Assembly (NCBI GenBank): GCA_022759345.1
Contig: JAEMPK010000077.1
Location: 1 to 14,076, forward strand
DNA from: Pyrobaculum sp.
Lineage (GTDB): Archaea > Thermoproteota > Thermoprotei > Thermoproteales > Thermoproteaceae
DNA length: 14,076 bases
Reading direction: 5' to 3'
The notes beneath the pieces are model-generated. The model was not told where the DNA came from and made no database searches. It was given only the letters and a program-made list of their open reading frames with translations. Below are positions 7,107-13,041 of this stretch, piece by piece; within the stretch, counting starts at the first letter, position 1; the number at the start of each line of letters is the position of its first letter. The translations under genes and the position numbers were made by a program.

Positions 7107-8423
7107 ATGGGTCAAGAGTCCCGCGTGAAGGATCCCTCTCTGGCGGATAGGGGTAAGGAACAGTTGTATTGGGCTGAAAGGAACATGCCGGTGCTTATGG
7201 AAATCAGGAGGCGGTTTGAGCGAGAGAAGCCTTTGGTAGGCCATAGGATTGCGGCGTGTCTTCACGTCACGAAGGAGACTGGCGTTTTAGTACGCACGCT
7301 GGCCGCCGGCGGGGCCGAGGTGGTACTTATACCCTCGAATCCGCTCTCCACGCAAGACGACGTCGCCGCCGCCCTCGCGCAGGAGGGTGTACATGTCTAC
7401 GCTTGGCGTGGCATGACTGAGCGAGAGTACTACAACGCGATTGGGTTTGCCCTCTCTTTCAACCCCACCATCACGTTAGACGACGGAGCCGACTTGACGG
7501 CAACTATCCACAAGCTGGGCCACGGGGCTCGAGACCGTACTATTGACTATGTGCTAGAATTAGCAGGCCCTATAGACGGCAAAAAACTTGTCGCAGGCAT
7601 ACGCGGCGGCACCGAGGAGACCACCACGGGGGTTATTAGACTCCGCGCCTTGAAAAGAGACGGCAAGTTATTGTACCCCATAATCGCCGTAAACGAATCC
7701 TATACCAAACACCTCTTTGACAACAGATACGGCACAGGCCAGTCCACGTGGGACGGCGTGTTGAGAGCCACTAATCTGCTCGTTGCCGGAAAGAACGTAG
7801 TGGTGGCAGGCTACGGCTGGGTAGGCAGGGGGATCGCCACAAGGGCGAGGGGACTAGGCGCCAGGAGAGTAATCGTAGTCGAGGTGGACCCCGTCAGAGC
7901 TTTAGAGGCGGTATTCGACGGCTTTGAGGTTATGCCTATGGATGAAGCTGCTAAGATAGGCGATGTGTTTATAACCGCGACGGGGAACATAAGGGCGATA
8001 AACCTAGGCCACATCTTTAAGATGAAAGACGGCGCCGTCCTTGCTAATGCGGGGCATTTCAACGTCGAAATAGACGTGGCTGGACTTGAACGGGTGGCGG
8101 TGGCTAAGAAGACCATAAGACCAAACCTCGAAGAATACACTCTGCCTAACGGAAGGCGGGTGTATCTAATAGGCGAGGGGCGGCTGGTAAATCTGGTAGC
8201 CGCGGAGGGACATCCCTCAGAGGTCATGGACCTCTCTTTTGCCAACCAAGCACTAGCCGTTGAGTACCTTGTAAAGAATAAACTGCCAATAGATGTCTAC
8301 AAGTTGCCAGATGAACTCGACCGCGAGGTGGCTAGGCTGAAGCTTAAGACGATGGGGGTGGAGATAGAGGAGCTAACCGAAGAGCAGAGACGCTACATAA
8401 CGTCGTGGGAGTTAGGCACCTAA
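7107..8423 (+). CDS. ahcY: S-adenosyl-L-homocysteine hydrolase
   Basis: Splits S-adenosylhomocysteine, the product of methyltransferases, into adenosine and homocysteine using tightly bound NAD; cytoplasmic. 438 residues, a full-length archaeal form. Visible motifs: the substrate region DDGADLT (125-131), GGTEETTTG (167-175), VNESYTKHLFDNRYGTGQS (195-213), the NAD-binding GYGWVGRG (235-242), TATGN (290-294), NAGHFNVEID (314-323) and GEGRLVNLVAAEGHP. The C-terminus ends shortly after YITSWELGT and lacks the Lys/Tyr tail of eukaryotic enzymes, which is usual for archaea. A C/D box sRNA follows the stop directly, a pleasing but perhaps accidental link, since guided 2'-O-methylation generates S-adenosylhomocysteine. 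Confidence 0.97.
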   Translation: MGQESRVKDPSLADRGKEQLYWAERNMPVLMEIRRRFEREKPLVGHRIAACLHVTKETGVLVRTLAAGGAEVVLIPSNPLSTQDDVAAALAQEGVHVYAWRGMTEREYYNAIGFALSFNPTITLDDGADLTATIHKLGHGARDRTIDYVLELAGPIDGKKLVAGIRGGTEETTTGVIRLRALKRDGKLLYPIIAVNESYTKHLFDNRYGTGQSTWDGVLRATNLLVAGKNVVVAGYGWVGRGIATRARGLGARRVIVVEVDPVRALEAVFDGFEVMPMDEAAKIGDVFITATGNIRAINLGHIFKMKDGAVLANAGHFNVEIDVAGLERVAVAKKTIRPNLEEYTLPNGRRVYLIGEGRLVNLVAAEGHPSEVMDLSFANQALAVEYLVKNKLPIDVYKLPDELDREVARLKLKTMGVEIEELTEEQRRYITSWELGT

Positions 8424-8430
8424 AATTTTA
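8421..8430 (+). promoter_or_regulatory. TATA-like element overlapping the ahcY stop, probable promoter of the downstream C/D sRNA
   Basis: TAAAATTTTA begins in the ahcY stop codon. It is centred about 25 bases upstream of 8451, just before box C of the sRNA, so initiation there would give a nearly mature sRNA 5' end. It could instead be part of the ahcY 3' end signal. Confidence 0.45.
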
Positions 8431-8450
8431 ACCTTCTTTAGACACATGTA

Positions 8451-8506
8451 CATGTGATGTCAACTCTGGGGTCTGATTCCGTGATGTTACTGACCTGCCC
8501 TGAGCA
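8451..8506 (+). ncRNA. C/D box sRNA (2'-O-methylation guide), dual guide
   Basis: Box C GTGATGT at 8454-8460, guide CAACTCTGGGGT (8461-8472), D' box CTGA (8473-8476), a 4-base spacer TTCC, C' box GTGATGT (8481-8487), guide TACTGACCTGCC (8488-8499) and D box CTGA (8500-8503). Both D boxes are exact, both C-type boxes keep the TGATG core, and both guides are 12 nt: textbook archaeal geometry for binding L7Ae, Nop5 and fibrillarin. By the D+5 rule the predicted targets are ACCCCAGAGUUG (methyl on the fifth base, C) and GGCAGGUCAGUA (methyl on the fifth base, G). The second resembles archaeal 16S rRNA near E. coli 1193-1204, recalled and not aligned here. RNA ends are approximate. Confidence 0.82.
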
Positions 8507-8526
8507 ACTATCTGCAGTGACCAAAT

Positions 8527-8892
8527 CTACTTGTCGACAGCTTGAGAAACCCGGTGTGTTTGACATCTCTTCTCCATCTCCTTATATACGCGTAGCTGTT
8601 TTCTGATTAGTCTTATCTTATTCTTCAGTGGTGTCATATCGCTTGGCGCTACTCCGCTTGTTTTGAGCTCTCTATAGAGGGCAATAAGTCTTTTCTCCTC
8701 CTCTTCGTAGGCGTCGATAAACGCCTTAATTCTTAGACACTCGAGTCCTTCTAAGTCTTCGTCGCCACTTATCGGTATTCCTATCAACTTCTCGACACTT
8801 ACGGATTTGTTATTGAGCGTCTTTTTCACCTTTTCTACGTCTATGCCGCCGAGATACTCGCCGAGTTTCTCTATAATGTACTCGACCTCCAT
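8527..8892 (-). CDS. Small helical protein of unknown function (second gene of an overlapping pair)
   Basis: A 121-residue acidic/basic helical protein that I do not recognise. Residues 1-50 are a short alpha/beta segment. From about 55 to 115 the sequence is almost continuous charged helix (EEEEKRLIALYRELK, then KNKIRLIRKQLRVYKEMEKR), likely a helical hairpin or coiled coil for dimerisation or partner binding. No membrane segment is visible and there are only two cysteines. The ATG at 8892 lies 22 bases inside the upstream gene, in another frame, which suggests translational coupling. Base composition is AT-richer than ahcY or rpl14, so the pair may be lineage-specific or acquired. Confidence 0.75.
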   Translation of the reverse strand: MEVEYIIEKLGEYLGGIDVEKVKKTLNNKSVSVEKLIGIPISGDEDLEGLECLRIKAFIDAYEEEEKRLIALYRELKTSGVAPSDMTPLKNKIRLIRKQLRVYKEMEKRCQTHRVSQAVDK

Positions 8893-9206
8893 ACCCTCTC
8901 TACCACTCTCTTACCTACATACTCGTCGTCGTCTATAACTTGTAATGTATCGTCGTATACTTCAAGTTGCTCCTCGGCAAGGGTCCAATACTCTGTCGGT
9001 ACTTCCTCTACCGAATCTAGAGGAGCCCACCTCTTGGGATTCTCCCCCCTGCTTAGATCCACAGCCAACAACGCGGCTAAGTGTCTAAAGCTCTCCTCAT
9101 CTAAGACAGAGCGTAGTTTATATAATGCCGCCGCCTTTTTAAGCGGAGTTAATCTTGTTAACTTAGGTATCAACACCTCGAGTTCAGACACAATCACATG
9201 AAACAC
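8871..9206 (-). CDS. Small protein of unknown function (first gene of an overlapping pair)
   Basis: A 111-residue protein with no family I recognise. The N-terminal half (about 5-55) is helical and basic with heptad-like leucines. The middle holds a tryptophan/proline stretch (KRWAPLD, TEYWTLAEEQ), and the C-terminal third is very acidic (VYDDTLQVIDDDEY). No signal peptide or membrane segment is visible. Two GTG starts are plausible: 9206, and 9197, which has better TATA spacing (CTTTTATC at 9217-9224, about 23 bases away). Its end overlaps the next gene by 22 bases, so the two products are probably made together and may interact. Confidence 0.75.
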   Translation of the reverse strand: MFHVIVSELEVLIPKLTRLTPLKKAAALYKLRSVLDEESFRHLAALLAVDLSRGENPKRWAPLDSVEEVPTEYWTLAEEQLEVYDDTLQVIDDDEYVGKRVVERVWRSSTL

Positions 9207-9216
9207 ACTACAACAT

Positions 9217-9224
9217 GATAAAAG
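9217..9224 (-). promoter_or_regulatory. TATA-like element for the small unknown gene pair
   Basis: CTTTTATC on the minus strand, 23 bases from GTG 9197 and only 14 from GTG 9206. It therefore favours the shorter form of the first protein if transcription is leaderless. Confidence 0.4.
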
Positions 9225-9264
9225 TCCAGTAGTTAAGAAGAAGGCAGATGGGAGTGGCCCAAAA

Positions 9265-9699
9265 CTATACTATTATGGAGGCTAGATTCGCAATGGTAGG
9301 CCAGCGGAGGGTGGCCTCCATGGCCACGGGGCCGTGTATCTCAGAACCCTTGGGGTCGCCCTCTGGCGTTACTATCACCACGGCGTTGTCCTCAAAGGCG
9401 ACCCATGTGCCGTCCGGCCTCCTAAAGGGTCTCCTCTGCCTCACCACTATGGCTCTAAATATCTGTTTTCTAAGCTCCGGTTTGCCCTCCCTCACAACAA
9501 CGACTACCATATCGCCGACGCCAGCGCCGGGAATTCTCCTGTGTACAGTCCGGGAGTGGTGTCCCACGACGCCTATGACGCGGACGAGCTTAGCGCCGGA
9601 GTTGTCGGCGACGGGCACTAGGCTGTTCATGAAGATGCCAGGCGTCACGTGGAATCTATACGGCACGCCTACTGTTCTCTTGCCACCGCGCTTTGCCAT
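9265..9699 (-). CDS. rpl14: 50S ribosomal protein L14 (uL14)
   Basis: A 144-residue archaeal uL14, a large-subunit protein that contacts 23S rRNA and forms an intersubunit bridge. Recognisable parts: LVPVADNSGAKLVRVIGV (27-44), the basic loop with RRIPGAGVGDMVVVVVREGKPELRKQ (54-79), FRAIVVRQRRPFRRPDG (81-97) and the terminal VAMEATLRWPTIANLASIIV (125-144), a normal uL14 end. It stands alone here rather than in the uS17-uL14-uL24 order of many archaea and bacteria. The ATG at 9699 has a strong TATA element 26 bases upstream. Confidence 0.97.
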   Translation of the reverse strand: MAKRGGKRTVGVPYRFHVTPGIFMNSLVPVADNSGAKLVRVIGVVGHHSRTVHRRIPGAGVGDMVVVVVREGKPELRKQIFRAIVVRQRRPFRRPDGTWVAFEDNAVVIVTPEGDPKGSEIHGPVAMEATLRWPTIANLASIIV

Positions 9700-9719
9700 A
9701 GACGCCAGCTTTTTATCGA

Positions 9720-9731
9720 TTTATATATTTA
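9720..9731 (-). promoter_or_regulatory. TATA box for rpl14
   Basis: TAAATATATAAA on the minus strand, centred about 26 bases before the rpl14 ATG. It overlaps the stop codon of the decayed transporter remnant. Confidence 0.6.
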
Positions 9732-9975
9732 TTCGCCTGGTCTCTGCATAAATCGACATTATGCCCCCCAAAATCACTAGAGCTCCGCCGACAGCGGTCC
9801 ACTGCGACGGTGCCTGGCCCAAAAACAAGAGTGCAAAGACAGACGCGTAAACTGGGTCTAGATAGCTGACGTGAACAACTTCAAACGGCGAGTTTTCATG
9901 AGGCTCCGCGTAGCGCACTGCCCCAGCCGCATGATATATACCTCCTTGCCATCTCTCCGTTCTGTTAAACGAACT
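9721..9975 (-). pseudogene. C-terminal remnant of an EamA/DMT-family membrane transporter
   Basis: Reading upstream from the stop at 9721-9723, the frame stays open for about 80-90 codons back to an in-frame TGA near 9990. The central part reads GGIYHAAGAVRYAEP, then VVHVSYLDPVYASVFALLFLGQ, then WTAVGGALVILGGIMSIYAE. This is the typical last two transmembrane helices of EamA/DMT transporters, which are normally about 280-300 residues with ten helices. The other eight helices are absent: the neighbouring bases hold a C/D sRNA and the DUF362 gene. The only initiation codons, such as GTG 9918, fall inside the conserved domain. It looks like a deletion remnant rather than a functional small protein. 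Confidence 0.7.
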
Positions 9976-10019
9976 TCGACGCCGTTTTCAGCTCAGTTCT
10001 ATGTTTAGAATTTAAAAAT

Positions 10020-10074
10020 TTGTTCAGCCCGTCCGTCGCAGATCACCACTCCTCCACCAACGCATTCATCACCG
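10020..10074 (-). ncRNA. C/D box sRNA (2'-O-methylation guide), candidate with degenerate D'
   Basis: On the minus strand, box C GTGATGA (10072-10066, a perfect match) is followed by a 12-nt segment ATGCGTTGGTGG (10065-10054). Next come a degenerate D' AGGA (10053-10050), a 3-base spacer, C' GTGATCT (10046-10040), a 12-nt guide GCGACGGACGGG (10039-10028) and an exact D box CTGA (10027-10024). Spacing is canonical. The D guide predicts target CCCGUCCGUCGC with the methyl on the fifth base (U); I cannot place this in rRNA or tRNA with confidence. AT-rich AATTTTTAAA at 10020-10011 follows box D and may help termination. The D' site may be non-functional. Confidence 0.62.
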
Positions 10075-10093
10075 AGAATTCTAGGTGCGGGGG

Positions 10094-10100
10094 CTATTAT
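10094..10100 (-). promoter_or_regulatory. TATA-like element at the end of the DUF362 gene, possible promoter of the minus-strand C/D sRNA
   Basis: ATAATAG, formed by the tandem stop codons TAA-TAG of the DUF362 gene, is centred 25 bases before box C of the sRNA. It is a weaker match than the other boxes; processing from the DUF362 mRNA is an alternative. Confidence 0.3.
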
Positions 10101-10894
10101 CCTTTTTTCCAGCTGAGGAGGATCCCCACGTTACTTGTCAACTTTATCTGTAGTCTATTCTTTTCTAGAAGCGGCGGCAACTTCAGGTTGGGCCAGACGC
10201 CGCCGTAGTAGAAATAAAGATAGCCCACGTCGCTGGGGTCCACGCCGAGCGCTTGCGCCGTGGCGTAGTCTACTTCGGCGCAGTTCTCGCCAGTCACTAA
10301 CACGCCCCAGTACCGTTGGAAGCCTTTTATGGGGCCGTCGCCCTCTATCACAAACTTGCCGTCTGCTATGCAGTAGGTGTTTCTCTGCATCTTGTATATG
10401 TCGGCAATATACTTGTACAAGGCTCTGAAGCCTTCGTAGAGGTTCTGCGCCTCTTTAGGCTCCAGGACTTGAAGCGCTGCCGTGGGCGTCGTTAAGTAGA
10501 GGATCATCTGGGGATGGCTCACCGGTATGGATATGACCACCTTAAGCAGAGACTCGTCGAAGGCGGCTCTAAGCGCCTTGACATACATCTTAGCCCCCCT
10601 GGGCGTCTCGAGCTCTAGCCTGTAGTCGGCGTGTTGATACGGCGGCAGAATCCTGGCGCCGTACTTGCCGGCCAGCTTCTCCAAACCCATTATCTTAACC
10701 GCCTTCTCGAAGTAGGACTTAGGCATCGAGAAAGTTATAGCCACGTCTCTGCCCTGGAGGCTCTGCAACACGGCCTCCACCAGCTCCACGCGGGGGTTTG
10801 CTTGAGACGGAATGTAACTGTGGACGGCCAAGACGATCAACGCGTCTCTCTTCGGAATCGGCAACTCCGCGTCTGCGGGATACGCCTCAACCAC
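10097..10894 (-). CDS. DUF362-family protein
   Basis: A 265-residue protein whose central and C-terminal parts resemble DUF362. Supporting segments are the strand and turn VVISIPVSHP (119-128), the motif ADGKFVIEGDGPIKG (177-191) and LVTGENCAEVDYATAQALGVDP (199-220). The biochemical role of DUF362 is not established. Some members are fused to ferredoxin domains, but this one has only two cysteines (175, 205), so no 4Fe-4S site. No signal peptide is visible. Start GTG 10894 is supported by a TATA-like element. It ends in tandem stops (TAA TAG). It lies 32 bases downstream of truD on the same strand but has its own promoter-like element. Confidence 0.8.
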   Translation of the reverse strand: MVEAYPADAELPIPKRDALIVLAVHSYIPSQANPRVELVEAVLQSLQGRDVAITFSMPKSYFEKAVKIMGLEKLAGKYGARILPPYQHADYRLELETPRGAKMYVKALRAAFDESLLKVVISIPVSHPQMILYLTTPTAALQVLEPKEAQNLYEGFRALYKYIADIYKMQRNTYCIADGKFVIEGDGPIKGFQRYWGVLVTGENCAEVDYATAQALGVDPSDVGYLYFYYGGVWPNLKLPPLLEKNRLQIKLTSNVGILLSWKKG

Positions 10895-10911
10895 GTAGAG
10901 AATACTGCCTA

Positions 10912-10920
10912 GAAATAAAT
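10912..10920 (-). promoter_or_regulatory. TATA-like element for the DUF362 gene
   Basis: ATTTATTTC centred about 22 bases before the GTG at 10894. It lies wholly in the short gap behind the truD stop. Confidence 0.45.
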
Positions 10921-10926
10921 TTATTG

Positions 10927-12165
10927 CTAAAACCCGTGGCGGTGGGGCTCCGCCGGCTTCACCACCTCCCTGAGGAGCACAGTGGCATAGCTACCCCTCG
11001 GAAGCGTAAACCGGAGCTCCACGTCGCCCTCCGCCAGCCGCCATGAGAAATCTCTCACCTCAAGCCGCGTCCTTCTGTAGGAGCCGTAGGCCCTAAGCCC
11101 CTTGGGCATCTTTAGGAAGAGCTCCGCCTCGAGCCTCTCCTCCTTCAACACGCGCAGCAAGACCTCGCCGAGCTTGTCCCGTGGCATCCTGACTCCGGGG
11201 CCCACCACCGGCAGAACCACCTCGCCGCCGAGACCCTCTACGTGGTAGACCACTTGTCCATTCACCTCGACCAAGTCCCCCTCCACTGGCCTGTCCAAGG
11301 GGCCCAACTCCATGCGTTTAGAAAGAAAGCGGTTGAAGAGGTAGGACTGGGCTGCCTCCACGTATATCCTGAGTATCTGGACCGGTATAGACATTATGGC
11401 GTTCCACAGATCCACGCCGCTTGCCAGCCTTCTGAGCACCGCCCTCTCCTCGATAAACTTCTTGGGGAACACCTCCAGCGCTTTTTGGTACTCCCCCCTA
11501 CACGCAAGCTCTCTGGCTTTCTTCGCCGCGTCGGACTCGTAGGGGAAGACTCTACAAAACATGACGTCGAAGAATGCCTCTGGGTCCTTCCGCAGAAGCG
11601 CCTTGCCCAGGAGGTGGCTGACCGGCCTAATGGTGCCGAAGCGTTGATAGCCGTAGTAGTTAGGCACGGCAGTCTTTTGCAGCGTTTGTAACGCCTCCTC
11701 TGCGCACTTCACGTCTACAGACCTCAGAACTATGGTAAATCTGTTGCCGTAGATGAGAGACGGCGTTATGGGCTTGTCCATGGACCACATCCCCTTGAAC
11801 TCGACGTTCGGAATCTTCGGCAGATTAGAGATGGCGCCTCTTATCGAGATGATCTGCGACGTGACGGCCTTGGTGTCCTTAATCCCGCCAATGGAGATGT
11901 CCCTACGCCCTAGGCCCAGCGTCTTAGAAAGCTTTATGACAAGTTTTAAGGTATCTACGTTGCGTTTAACCACGTGGATCCACACCCAGTTGCCTACTCT
12001 GGGCTGGAGCGAGACTCCGTCCACGGCGACCACGGTGCCGTCTCTCAACACCTCCTCCACAACGAAGTCGTCGGGACTCGCCTTGATCACGCCGCCGGCC
12101 GGACAGGTGTCGGTGACATAATAAAGCATTCCAAGCTCTCTGTCGAAAGACGACGCCTCAATCAC
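10927..12165 (-). CDS. truD: tRNA pseudouridine synthase TruD (Psi13)
   Basis: A 412-residue TruD-family enzyme that isomerises uridine 13 in the D arm of tRNA; the Pus7 family in eukaryotes. Visible motifs: the N-terminal SPDDFVVEEV (30-39), the catalytic SIGGIKDTKA (91-100) with Asp97 as nucleophile, the VPNYYGYQRFGTIRPVSHLLGKAL segment (167-190), and an insertion domain around 200-330 as is typical of this family. The GTG at 12165 is correctly spaced from a TATA-like element shared with the divergent endonuclease IV gene. The length fits archaeal TruD. In archaeal tRNAs lacking H/ACA guidance this is the main Psi13 enzyme. Confidence 0.95.
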   Translation of the reverse strand: MIEASSFDRELGMLYYVTDTCPAGGVIKASPDDFVVEEVLRDGTVVAVDGVSLQPRVGNWVWIHVVKRNVDTLKLVIKLSKTLGLGRRDISIGGIKDTKAVTSQIISIRGAISNLPKIPNVEFKGMWSMDKPITPSLIYGNRFTIVLRSVDVKCAEEALQTLQKTAVPNYYGYQRFGTIRPVSHLLGKALLRKDPEAFFDVMFCRVFPYESDAAKKARELACRGEYQKALEVFPKKFIEERAVLRRLASGVDLWNAIMSIPVQILRIYVEAAQSYLFNRFLSKRMELGPLDRPVEGDLVEVNGQVVYHVEGLGGEVVLPVVGPGVRMPRDKLGEVLLRVLKEERLEAELFLKMPKGLRAYGSYRRTRLEVRDFSWRLAEGDVELRFTLPRGSYATVLLREVVKPAEPHRHGF

Positions 12166-12184
12166 TGAGGTGATATCAAAACAT

Positions 12185-12196
12185 CTTAAAAAATAT
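12185..12196. promoter_or_regulatory. Shared TATA-like element for divergent truD and endonuclease IV genes
   Basis: CTTAAAAAATAT lies almost exactly midway: about 24 bases from the truD GTG (12165, minus) and 25 from the endonuclease IV GTG (12214, plus). One AT-rich box could direct leaderless transcription both ways, and no second box is visible in the 48-base gap. Confidence 0.5.
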
Positions 12197-12213
12197 GAAA
12201 ATGTGGAGAGGCG

Positions 12214-13041
12214 GTGGCTAAAGTATACCTGGGACCGGCCGGTATTCCGCAGTACGTAGTCAAGGCCAAGTCTACTTTAGACGCGGTGAAGGTTGTGCAC
12301 GAACTTGGTTTAAACGCGATGGAGGTGGAGTTCGTCCAAGGCGTACGCATGTCGCGAGATTTGGCGAAGCAAGTGGGCAAAGCGGCGCGAGACTACGGCG
12401 TCAAGCTGTCGATACACGCCCCGTATTTCATAAACCTATGTTCTGAAGAGGAAGAAAAGGTGGAGAAGTCGCGGCAGAGGATTGTGGACTCTCTAGACAG
12501 GGCTTACTACATGGAGGCGTGGGTGGTGGTCGTCCACGCGGCGTACTACGGCAAGTTAGGCCCCCAGAGGTGCTACGAGAAGGTGAAGGAGGAGTTAGAA
12601 AAGGCGCATAGAGAGTCCGGCGTAGGGGCCGGGGTTTACATAGGCGTCGAGGTGACCGCGCGGACTAACCAATTTGGGAGCGTAGAAGAGACGTTTAAAT
12701 TGGCTAAGGAGCTTCCCTTCGTCACGCCTGTCGTGGACTGGGGGCATTTATTCGCGCGGAACGGGGGCGTGATAAACTACGGAGAAATGCTGGACTTATG
12801 GCAGAGGGAGTTCGGCGACAGGCACATGCACACCCACTTCACCTCAGTGCGCTACCGCAATGGGAAGTTTGTAGATGAACATGAGCCTATCGAGCGAAAT
12901 ATGCCGCCCTTTGAGCCCCTGGCTAAGGAGCTTGCAAAACGCGACATCACTATTACGTTAATATGCGAGTCGCCGCTTTTAGAGAAAGATGCTCTTCTTA
13001 TGAAGCAGATGCTCGAGAAGCAAGGCGTCTTCCTCGCCTAA
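12214..13041 (+). CDS. nfo: Endonuclease IV-family AP endonuclease
   Basis: A 275-residue TIM-barrel protein of the endonuclease IV family, which cuts DNA 5' to abasic sites with a three-metal zinc centre in base-excision repair. The metal-ligand pattern of E. coli Nfo can be followed: His68 (IHAPY), His108 (VVHAAYY), Glu146 (VEVTAR), Asp175 and His178 (VDWGH), His208 (HTHFTS), Asp221-Glu-His223, and Glu252 (CESP). All are present, so activity is expected. The surrounding residues diverge from bacterial Nfo, and a related TIM-barrel hydrolase role cannot be fully excluded. GTG 12214 is favoured by TATA spacing and by a GGAGAGG just upstream; the ATG at 12201 is out of frame. The stop overlaps that of the convergent ATP-cone gene by 4 bases. 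Confidence 0.85.
   Translation: MAKVYLGPAGIPQYVVKAKSTLDAVKVVHELGLNAMEVEFVQGVRMSRDLAKQVGKAARDYGVKLSIHAPYFINLCSEEEEKVEKSRQRIVDSLDRAYYMEAWVVVVHAAYYGKLGPQRCYEKVKEELEKAHRESGVGAGVYIGVEVTARTNQFGSVEETFKLAKELPFVTPVVDWGHLFARNGGVINYGEMLDLWQREFGDRHMHTHFTSVRYRNGKFVDEHEPIERNMPPFEPLAKELAKRDITITLICESPLLEKDALLMKQMLEKQGVFLA

Noticed and set aside
9248..9751. 167-codon plus-strand open frame antisense to rpl14.
   Set aside because: The protein has low-complexity Ser/Thr/Pro character typical of an antisense shadow, and rpl14 is certain.
10028..10039. D guide of the minus-strand sRNA resembles the complement of the universal 16S CCGCCCGUC region near E. coli 1400.
   Set aside because: The pairing has a mismatch exactly at the D+5 methylation position and another at the end (10 of 12 pairs), so this is not a convincing target.
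10020..10208. Small plus-strand frame over the sRNA and DUF362 3' end.
   Set aside because: No homology or promoter, and the region is explained by the minus-strand sRNA and DUF362 gene.
12161..12174. Inverted repeat ATCAC-TGAG-GTGAT over the truD start codon.
   Set aside because: It is only a 5-base stem, easily due to chance, with no second copy or other sign of an operator.
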